In this document: positions 31,145-37,556 of the stretch, one piece after another | How the letters are laid out: each line of letters opens with the position of its first letter | Numbering within the stretch: the first letter of the stretch is position 1 | NCBI GenBank assembly: GCA_019634275.1 | Contig: JAHQVP010000257.1 | Span: 1-37,556, forward strand | DNA: 37,556 bases | Direction of reading: 5' to 3' | Source: Saprospiraceae bacterium | GTDB taxonomy: Bacteria; Bacteroidota; Bacteroidia; Chitinophagales; Saprospiraceae | The notes under the pieces: model-generated | The model's input: only the letters and a program-made list of their open reading frames with translations | What the model was told of the DNA's origin: nothing | Databases searched by the model: none | Position numbers and translations under genes: made by a program

Positions 31145-32602
31145 TCAGAGGGACGATCTCGTTCGCAGCACATGGAGTGGTAAGAGACCCATCGCAGCAG
31201 ATGCGATAAATCCTCCGACTGTCAGAATGACCAAAGAATAATACCAGGGAATCGAACTGCCGGTAAGGGCATATGCAAGTCCGGACACAACCAGCCCTAG
31301 CAGTAATGGGGTCAAAACTTTCTGGGGTCTGAAGGGCAGTTTGAAAGTCTGCTGGCAAAGAATCAACAATGAAACACTGACCAAAAATTGGGTAACCACA
31401 GTCGCCAGAGCCGAACCCCAGGCCGCATAAACCGGAATCAGGAAATAATTTAGAATGAAATTACAGCCAAACCCCAATGCAAATATCAGGTTCATGGGGC
31501 GCAGATGCTCACCCGCCGTTAGTAGAGTGCCGTAGACATAGGAGAGAGCTGAAGCTAGATAACTCAGCATCAACACGGCAAAAACAGCCGACCATTCCTC
31601 TGTCGCATCTGCATATAACAGATAAATGATCTGGTCACTAAAGGCGATGCATCCTGCAGCTACAGTCAATGTTATAGTCCAAAGAATGCCAAATGCATCA
31701 GCCGTTAACGCCGCAAGTTGCGAAGGAGTACTCAAGCTCTTAGACATCATGGGAAGCAAAAGCCCGGCCATCAGGACGCCGACCATGTTAACCGCATCCA
31801 AAATGCGATACCCAGCTGCATATAGTCCTGCTTGATACTGTCCATCCTCGTCCGCTAAGATCCGCTCCAACATGACCGCATCAAGACGAGTGTATAGGGT
31901 CATCAAAGCCAGCACCAAAGCAAATGGTAACGCTTGCCTGACCAACCACATGAAAAAAACGGAGGAGAATTGAATGCTCAGTTTACGACTTGACGTAGAT
32001 CGAAGCAGTAGAAAGGCAGAAACGACCAAGGTTAGAAACAATGTGCATGTCTGAGCCTGGGCAAAGCTCAACACGGTAATGTCTCCAGGGCGATTAAGCA
32101 GCAGCCCTCCAACCACCAGGATCAGCAAAGCTTTGTCTAGGACAGACAATAGACTGTCTGTGCGATAATGGCCCATTGCAGATATGCTGGTTCGCAGCAA
32201 CAGCACTAGAGAAACCAAAACGTGATTGACGCCTATTAGTGCAAAGAGTGGCAACAGCGCTTTCTCATAGCCCAGTATCCAGAAGGCAAGCCCAATCACC
32301 ATAAAGTACAGCACAGCCATCGCCATCTTGCTGCCCAGTATGCGAGGCAGGTACTTTGCTAAGAGGTGTGGAGACTTACTGAAGTGGACGTGATTAAAAT
32401 TTTGAATTCCCAGGTCATGAATGAGCTGAAAGAGATACGCGAAATTGAATAGGGCATAGTAGAGTCCATATTCTTCCGGACCAACCACGTTTTGCACCCC
32501 TCGATCTATCCCAAATATATAGAGAGGTTTGATCAGGAGATTCAACAAGACCACCAATCCAAGATTGGTGACGAAAGTGTTACGCAATACAGTCCTTGAC
32601 AA
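31145..32602 (-). CDS. Polysaccharide flippase, Wzx/MATE-like
   Basis: The 485-residue protein has about 14 hydrophobic helices and belongs to the MATE/Wzx polysaccharide flippase group, which moves lipid-linked oligosaccharides across the inner membrane. Family-like segments are GVQNVVGPEEYGLYYALFNF near the start, TRLDAVMLERIL and GLYAAGYRILDAVNMVGVLM. The start is a TTG at 32602; no ATG or GTG occurs nearby in frame, so the true start is not firmly set. It heads the minus-strand operon flippase, Wzz-like, ligase, serine hydrolase, divergent from the DUF1080 lipoprotein gene. Confidence 0.88.
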   Translation of the reverse strand: MSRTVLRNTFVTNLGLVVLLNLLIKPLYIFGIDRGVQNVVGPEEYGLYYALFNFAYLFQLIHDLGIQNFNHVHFSKSPHLLAKYLPRILGSKMAMAVLYFMVIGLAFWILGYEKALLPLFALIGVNHVLVSLVLLLRTSISAMGHYRTDSLLSVLDKALLILVVGGLLLNRPGDITVLSFAQAQTCTLFLTLVVSAFLLLRSTSSRKLSIQFSSVFFMWLVRQALPFALVLALMTLYTRLDAVMLERILADEDGQYQAGLYAAGYRILDAVNMVGVLMAGLLLPMMSKSLSTPSQLAALTADAFGILWTITLTVAAGCIAFSDQIIYLLYADATEEWSAVFAVLMLSYLASALSYVYGTLLTAGEHLRPMNLIFALGFGCNFILNYFLIPVYAAWGSALATVVTQFLVSVSLLILCQQTFKLPFRPQKVLTPLLLGLVVSGLAYALTGSSIPWYYSLVILTVGGFIASAAMGLLPLHVLRTRSSL

Positions 32603-32701
32603 TGGGCGTCGTTTTAGCTTGGTTTGGCTGATACTTGCACAGGAATAAAGGAACGTGTTTTTATTAACTTACCCCCTTAATTTATCAAAGTGAGATTGAC
32701 G

Positions 32702-33466
32702 ATGAGAATTCTAGTATTTGCCCTTCTGATGGGCCTTGCAGCGACTGGGTGCAACGAAAAAATGCAACAGGCTACAAACGACGCTGGGGATGCCACCACA
32801 GCAATGATTCCAAACACTTTAACTGCTGAGGAACAACAGGAAGGGTGGAAATTGCTCTTCGATGGCAAATCCATGAATCAATGGCGGAATTTTCAGTCCG
32901 AATCTACTGGGCAGAGCTGGAAAGTGGACGACGGATCCATCGTATTGGTCACCGCCATCACCGATGGCAAGAGCCGTGCAATTGATGGGGGAGACATCAT
33001 TACCAAGGAAGCCTACGAGAATTTTGACTTTAAGATCGATTGGATGATTAAGGAATGCGGCAACAGTGGCATCATGTGGGGAGTGCAAGAAGGGGACTTT
33101 GAAAAGCCATACCATACAGGACCAGAAATGCAAATATTGGACAACACGTGTCACCCAGATGCAAAAATCCATATGCATCGGGCTGGAGACTTATACGATC
33201 TTATTCCTTGCAGCGAAGAAACCGTCAAACCTGCTGGTCAATGGAACAGTGCTCGAATCCGCATGGATCAGGGCAAAGGAACTTTCTGGCTGAACGGCGT
33301 TCAAGTGGTTTCATTCACCATGTTTGATGATCAGTGGAAAGCCATGGTGGCCGACAGCAAATTTAAGCAATGGCCGGCCTTTGGCACTTTTAGAAAAGGG
33401 CATATTTGCCTTCAGGACCACAGTGATCCTGTCCGATTCCGCAACATTAAAATTCGCGAACTCTAG
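32702..33466 (+). CDS. DUF1080-family lipoprotein (3-keto-disaccharide hydrolase-like)
   Basis: The 254-residue protein has a lipoprotein signal with Cys at residue 17 (LAATGC) and a DUF1080 jelly-roll domain, now linked to 3-keto-disaccharide hydrolases. Landmarks are GWKLLFDGKSMNQWRNF at the start of the domain, SWKVDDGSIV, GGDIITKEAYENFDFKIDWMI, SGIMWGVQEG, HTGPEMQILDN, the HMHRAGDLYDLI segment and a C-terminal GHICLQDHSDPVRFRNIKIREL. The ATG at 32702 is chosen over a GTG at 32690 because it gives a standard lipoprotein signal. It stands alone between a divergent operon and a DUF4198 gene. Confidence 0.93.
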   Translation: MRILVFALLMGLAATGCNEKMQQATNDAGDATTAMIPNTLTAEEQQEGWKLLFDGKSMNQWRNFQSESTGQSWKVDDGSIVLVTAITDGKSRAIDGGDIITKEAYENFDFKIDWMIKECGNSGIMWGVQEGDFEKPYHTGPEMQILDNTCHPDAKIHMHRAGDLYDLIPCSEETVKPAGQWNSARIRMDQGKGTFWLNGVQVVSFTMFDDQWKAMVADSKFKQWPAFGTFRKGHICLQDHSDPVRFRNIKIREL

Positions 33467-33563
33467 GACCAAAGAACCCTTTTGTGATTTGGCATCTCAT
33501 TGACTCAAAAGCATTCTGAGCACTGGTGTCGACGACTTAATTTCTATTGACAAACTAAGAGAT

Positions 33564-34355
33564 ATGCATCGGTATCTAATCCTTATCATCTGCTATTTGA
33601 TTTTTTCAAGCCATGAACTGTTCCTAAAGACGGATGCTTTCTTCATCGATCCAGGCCAAGAGACAGAATTGTACTTGTTTAATGGAAGCTTTGACAACAG
33701 TGAGAACATCATCACACGCGATCGAATCGTCAACGCGAAAGTTGTCGGGGGTGGTAAAGAAATGGAGATACCAACCGACAATTATTGGGATAAGGATGAG
33801 GCTACCTTCCTAAGGATTGGGGTGGGTGCCGAGGGAACCTACATGGCTGGAATATCGACGTTGCCCAGAATCTTGGAAATGAGTGCGGGGGATTTCAAAG
33901 ACTACCTTGTACATGAAGGCCTATCGGATCTGGTAAGCGAACGGGCAAGAAATGGTAATGAGGACCAAAGTGCTAGAGAAAAGTATTCTAAGCATGTAAA
34001 GTGCCTCCTGCAAGTTGGCGAAACACATAGTGCTGACTACGAGAAGATTTTGGGATACCCGATCGAGTTTATTCCTCTGAGCAACCCTTATGCGATGAAA
34101 GTTGGTGATGCATTATCCATGCGTTTGCTGTACAAAGGGGAACCCCTTGCTAACGAAGTAGTACGCACGGGTTACAAGACAAACGGGAAAGTCTACAGCG
34201 GGAAGACTGTGAGAACAAATGAGGAGGGCATTTGCTCCATTGACATCAATTCTCCGGGCAAATGGTATGCAGCTACCATTCACATACATGAGAGTGATGA
34301 AGGAGAGTTGGACTATGAATCTAATTGGGCAACATTGACGTTTGCCTTGAAGTAG
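33564..34355 (+). CDS. Secreted DUF4198 protein (periplasmic, NikM-like family)
   Basis: The 263-residue protein starts with a signal peptide (HRYLILIICYLIFSSHELFLK) whose SHELFLK resembles the mature start SHDLWL of DUF4198 proteins. Later landmarks are GYPIEFIPLSNPYAMKVGDALSMRLLYKGEPLANEVVRT and KWYAATIHIHE near the end. The family is periplasmic and linked in places to metal (nickel or cobalt) transport, but no transporter is adjacent here. Its end overlaps the convergent acetyltransferase gene by 43 nt. Confidence 0.85.
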   Translation: MHRYLILIICYLIFSSHELFLKTDAFFIDPGQETELYLFNGSFDNSENIITRDRIVNAKVVGGGKEMEIPTDNYWDKDEATFLRIGVGAEGTYMAGISTLPRILEMSAGDFKDYLVHEGLSDLVSERARNGNEDQSAREKYSKHVKCLLQVGETHSADYEKILGYPIEFIPLSNPYAMKVGDALSMRLLYKGEPLANEVVRTGYKTNGKVYSGKTVRTNEEGICSIDINSPGKWYAATIHIHESDEGELDYESNWATLTFALK

Positions 34356-34777
34356 AAAGGAATCATCCCATTCTCTGCCACGCCTGGTCGCCATCCGTTC
34401 TTTTGGAAGAAGTGCCGGGCAACATCGTTTTCGGACGCCACGTAACATATCCACTGGCTGACGTGCTGCAGTGCAAATTCTTTGAGCAGCAGATGCAAAG
34501 ATGCCGTGCCGTAACCGAGATTTTGCACCACAGGATTGACTGCAAAGCCACTAATTACGAATGGCCCTCCCTCCTTTTCCGGAGGTACAATCCCAATGAC
34601 GGAGATCAAAGTTTCTTGACTATGAATGGCAATTTGAATTCCATTCTCATCTTCCATGACATATCGCAACCAATCATCGTCCATAGGACCAAGCGCTTTA
34701 TTCATGGTTTCGTCCTTGAACCAATGTTGATATTCTACAAAGTCTTTCTCTAAAAATCTGCGCAATTGAAGCTCCAT
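34313..34777 (-). CDS. GNAT acetyltransferase
   Basis: The 154-residue protein is a small GNAT acetyltransferase with strand and loop motifs GGPFVISGFAVNPVVQNLGYGTASLHLLLKEF (acetyl-CoA binding loop QNLGYGTA) and WICYVASENDVARHFFQKNGWRP (motif B). Substrate is unknown. Start ATG 34777 gives a full-length domain. It is convergent with, and overlaps the end of, the DUF4198 gene. Confidence 0.87.
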   Translation of the reverse strand: MELQLRRFLEKDFVEYQHWFKDETMNKALGPMDDDWLRYVMEDENGIQIAIHSQETLISVIGIVPPEKEGGPFVISGFAVNPVVQNLGYGTASLHLLLKEFALQHVSQWICYVASENDVARHFFQKNGWRPGVAENGMIPFYFKANVNVAQLDS

Positions 34778-34858
34778 CCTGGAAGGGCCTGATGATTCTT
34801 TGTTCTGATTTAAGTTAAGCTGATTTTACACTAATTTACTTGCATATTCTAGATAAGC

Positions 34859-36298
34859 ATGCCGATAGAGACGACGCACACCTCCCCCAATGAACTAGGC
34901 CATCAGATTGATGTACTTGATCCGCGCAATGGAAGAAAAATTAGCGAGGTTCCCGTGACTTCCCCTGAGCAGCTGAATCTTATGTTGGACCAAAGCACGG
35001 TTGTGCAGAGTGAATGGGCCGTCCGTACACTGAAGGAACGCGTACAGGTATTTTTTCAACTGAGAAACCTGCTGGCATCAAATGCAGAGGAGCTCGCTCA
35101 AATCATTTGCAGCGAAAACGGCAAAACACACGGGGAGGGCATGGCGGAGGTCAATAAAGCCATGGAGCTGTGCGAGTTTGCTTGTTCCTTGCCACAAATC
35201 ATCCACGATGAGGTGCAAGAAGTGAGTAGAGGAGTAGAATGCCGGACGAGTCGCCAACCAAGGGGTATCGTGGCCTGCATAACTCCGTTTAATTTTCCTC
35301 TGATGGTACCTATGTGGTCACTCCCTAATGCCCTGGCTTTAGGAAATGCGGTTTTTTTAAAACCTTCAGAACAGACTCCTTTGACCGCAGTGCGATTGCA
35401 ATCATTGATGCATGAGGCAGGTTTGCCCCGAGGATTGCTTCAGATAGTTCAGGGAGGTAAGGACTTGGTTGAGAAATTATGTGATTGTCCTTCCATTGAT
35501 GCTTTATCTTTTGTTGGATCGACGAAGATCGCGGCCCTAGTGTATCGTAGAGCCACCAGCAATCTGAAGAACTGCATCGCCCTGGGCGGAGCAAAAAACC
35601 ACTTGATTGTGTTGCCCGATGCTGATGAAGAAGTGACGGCTGCCAATATCGCTGCGGCTATGTCGGGTTGTGCCGGTCAGCGCTGCATGGCGGCCTCGGC
35701 CATGGTAGCCGTTGGCAATGTTGACCATATAGTACATAAGATTGTACAGGAAGCAGAGAAAATCACACCCGGAGCGGAGATCGGGGCAGTGATCTCTGCA
35801 GAAGCAAAGGCGCGGATCGAACGTTACATCACCGATGCTGTCCGCAGCGGAGCACAGCTTCTCCTCGATGGAAGAAATCCAGAAGTTGCAAATGGAGAAG
35901 GAGGATTTTACGTTGGGCCTACCGTCCTCGATCACGTCCGACCAGACATGAAAATTGCTCAGGAGGAAGTATTCGGACCAGTGCTTGCCATCATGCGAAG
36001 CCCTGATGTAGATCAGGCTATTGCGATCGAAAATGCATCCAACTACGGCAACGCATCTTCTGTGTTTACCCAGAACGGTGCCTGGGCAAATTATGTAGCG
36101 GATCGAGTCAGTGTCGGCATGGTCGGAGTCAACATCGGGGTTCCAGTGCCGCGAGAACCGTTTTCTTTCGGGGGCTGGAACGAATCCAAGTTTGGAACCT
36201 GTGATATTACGGGCAAGAGCTCAATCCATTTCTGGACGCGATTGAAGAAAAGGACAACAAAGTGGAATGCCTCAGATTGGCAAGATTGGACCAGCTAG
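34859..36298 (+). CDS. mmsA: CoA-acylating (methyl)malonate-semialdehyde dehydrogenase
   Basis: The 479-residue aldehyde dehydrogenase has the nucleophile C276 in SGCAGQRCMAAS and the CoA-acylating family's distinctive features: the cofactor loop TPFNFPLMVPMWSLPNALALGN, EEVFGPVLA near the C-terminus, and NIGVPVPREPFSFGGWNESKFG with KSSIHFWTRLKKRTTKW at the end, the MmsA/IolA ending. It has the KNH of ALGGAKNH instead of the general-base Glu loop LELGGK of hydrolytic enzymes. The product would be acetyl- or propionyl-CoA. It is 24 nt upstream of a class III aminotransferase, which suggests beta-alanine or another omega-amino acid degraded through a semialdehyde. Confidence 0.93.
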   Translation: MPIETTHTSPNELGHQIDVLDPRNGRKISEVPVTSPEQLNLMLDQSTVVQSEWAVRTLKERVQVFFQLRNLLASNAEELAQIICSENGKTHGEGMAEVNKAMELCEFACSLPQIIHDEVQEVSRGVECRTSRQPRGIVACITPFNFPLMVPMWSLPNALALGNAVFLKPSEQTPLTAVRLQSLMHEAGLPRGLLQIVQGGKDLVEKLCDCPSIDALSFVGSTKIAALVYRRATSNLKNCIALGGAKNHLIVLPDADEEVTAANIAAAMSGCAGQRCMAASAMVAVGNVDHIVHKIVQEAEKITPGAEIGAVISAEAKARIERYITDAVRSGAQLLLDGRNPEVANGEGGFYVGPTVLDHVRPDMKIAQEEVFGPVLAIMRSPDVDQAIAIENASNYGNASSVFTQNGAWANYVADRVSVGMVGVNIGVPVPREPFSFGGWNESKFGTCDITGKSSIHFWTRLKKRTTKWNASDWQDWTS

Positions 36299-36322
36299 CA
36301 TGATTCTTTAATTCGAATAACC

Positions 36323-37556
36323 ATGATTTTGACACATTCATTAACTGCCCAACAGAATCTAGACCATACGCTCTTTTCCTGGGCAGCACAAGGAGGGTTG
36401 GCGCCGATCGTGGCCAAGAAGGCAAAGGGGGTCTATTTGTTTGACCAGAATGGCAAGCAATACCTTGATTTTTCATCACAGTTGATGAACGTCAATATTG
36501 GCCATGGCGATGAACGTGTCATTGAGGTTGTCGCAGAACAGATGACATCTCTGAGCTATGCCGCACCGAGTTTTGCTACCGAAATCCGCGGACGACTAGG
36601 TCAGGCCATTGCCGATGTGATGCCTGCGGATCTAAACAAGGTATTTTTCACCCTTGGGGGGGCCGACGCCATCGAGAATGCCATTAAACTCGCCCGGGTA
36701 GTCACGGGCAAGCATAAAATCCTGACACAGTATCGATCCTATCATGGAGGTACGCTTGGCGCCATGAGTGCAGGTGGGGACCCCAGAAAACATACAGCCG
36801 ATGCGCAACAAGTACCCAATATTGTTCACGTTGAAAATCCGTACTATTATCGCTGTCCCTGGTACTCCTCCTCCATGGAAGAATGTGGTCAGAGGGCACT
36901 GAAGAATCTGGAACAGATCATCCTATACGAGGGACCTCAAAACATTGCGGCCCTACTCTTCGAAGGTGAATCGGGTACTTCCGGATGCATAAAATATCCG
37001 GCGCTTTATCTGCAGGGAGTAAAACGACTATGTGATCAGTATAACATCCTCTTGATCGTGGATGAAGTCATGAGCGGATTTGGGCGCACGGGAGCCTGGT
37101 TTGGATTTAACCATCATGGGATCACTCCCGACATCGTATGCATGGCAAAAGGCTTGACCTCTGGATATCTGCCTTTGGGCGCGATTTGCATATCAGATAC
37201 ACTCGCAGAGGGATTTGACGAACAATTCCTGCCTCTTGGCCTGACCTATTCTGCACATGCAGCCTGTTGTGCTGCGGCCATGGCCGTGATCGACGTATAT
37301 CACCAGGATGATCTGATTGCACGGGCGGCAGATATGGGCCGTATACTTGATCAGAAAATGGAAGACCTCATCGCCAATCACCCCAGCATCGGCGACTGGC
37401 GCAATACGGGCATGCTGGGCTGCTTGGAGTTGGTGAAGAATCGCGAGACCCGTGAGCCTCAGTGTCGATGGAATGCACCTCCCGACCAATTGGGGGTGAT
37501 GCCAAAGGTATCCCGAAAACTGAGAGAACTGGGGATGTTCACTTTTGTGAAGTGGA
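36323..37556 (+). CDS. Class III (omega) aminotransferase, 3' end beyond window
   Basis: The gene starts at ATG 36323 and stays open to the window end, giving 411 codons of probably about 450-460. It is a PLP fold type I class III aminotransferase: D247 in LIVDEVMSGFGRTG, Lys K276 in CMAKGLTSGYLPLGA forming the Schiff base, and GADAIENAIKLAR for the phosphate pocket with YRSYHGGTLGAMS. Enzymes like it use omega-amino acids or taurine with pyruvate or 2-oxoglutarate. Pairing with the semialdehyde dehydrogenase upstream favours a beta-alanine-type route; the exact donor is not decided by sequence. Confidence 0.92.
   Translation, partial: MILTHSLTAQQNLDHTLFSWAAQGGLAPIVAKKAKGVYLFDQNGKQYLDFSSQLMNVNIGHGDERVIEVVAEQMTSLSYAAPSFATEIRGRLGQAIADVMPADLNKVFFTLGGADAIENAIKLARVVTGKHKILTQYRSYHGGTLGAMSAGGDPRKHTADAQQVPNIVHVENPYYYRCPWYSSSMEECGQRALKNLEQIILYEGPQNIAALLFEGESGTSGCIKYPALYLQGVKRLCDQYNILLIVDEVMSGFGRTGAWFGFNHHGITPDIVCMAKGLTSGYLPLGAICISDTLAEGFDEQFLPLGLTYSAHAACCAAAMAVIDVYHQDDLIARAADMGRILDQKMEDLIANHPSIGDWRNTGMLGCLELVKNRETREPQCRWNAPPDQLGVMPKVSRKLRELGMFTFVKW

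Overview
The window reads as a chromosomal segment of a Bacteroidota bacterium, most likely near the Saprospiria/Cytophagia grade; this placement is inferred. Support comes from secreted TPR-histidine kinases with a PFFTTKP ATP lid, a BlaI/BlaR1-type pair whose promoter fits the Bacteroidota consensus (TTTG, 20 nt, TAnnTTTG), a 1014-residue VPS10/sortilin-like beta-propeller, a hybrid sensor kinase ending in an AraC domain, a four-helix-bundle (S23/IVP-type) gene, and DUF4198 and DUF1080 proteins. No rRNA, tRNA, CRISPR array, transposase or phage gene was seen.

Region 1 (1-5.4 kb): the end of one histidine kinase and two complete TPR-histidine kinases stand in tandem. A four-helix-bundle gene lies between the two complete kinases and is flanked by inverted arrays of degenerate G-rich octamers. 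The kinases carry in-frame short dispersed repeats inside their ATPase domains. Region 2 (5.6-7.3 kb): a small secreted eight-cysteine protein is followed by a VKOR-DsbA fusion, with a structured 213-nt gap between them; together they look like an exported cysteine-rich product and its disulfide-forming enzyme. Region 3 (7.5-14 kb): a His-rich TPR protein, a double AhpD-like protein coupled to a membrane-anchored class III cyclase with guanylate-type residues, then a compact operon of histidine kinase, single-domain receiver and receiver-adenylate cyclase, which suggests a phosphorelay controlling cAMP.

Region 4 (14-20.8 kb): a GNAT acetyltransferase; a BlaI/M56 pair with two operators; prfA, a Cys-less anti-sigma candidate, an ECF sigma factor and pdeM on the minus strand; then a small membrane protein and an RluA-type pseudouridine synthase. 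Region 5 (20.8-28.7 kb): a hybrid kinase/AraC regulator, the VPS10-like propeller protein, a LolA-like periplasmic protein with a possible BlaI site, a DinB-family protein and a serine hydrolase. Region 6 (28.7-32.6 kb): a surface polysaccharide operon with flippase, Wzz-like chain-length protein and O-antigen ligase/polymerase, and the serine hydrolase as last gene. Region 7 (32.7-37.6 kb): a DUF1080 lipoprotein, a DUF4198 protein, a second GNAT, and a CoA-acylating semialdehyde dehydrogenase with a class III aminotransferase that runs off the end, probably for beta-alanine or another omega-amino acid.

The window is rich in signalling: three kinases of one family plus the tail of a fourth or hybrid system, two nucleotide cyclases, an ECF sigma/anti-sigma pair and a BlaI/BlaR-type circuit. 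The most unusual signals are the repeats that enter kinase reading frames, the four-helix-bundle cassette, and the cysteine-rich protein with its VKOR-DsbA partner.
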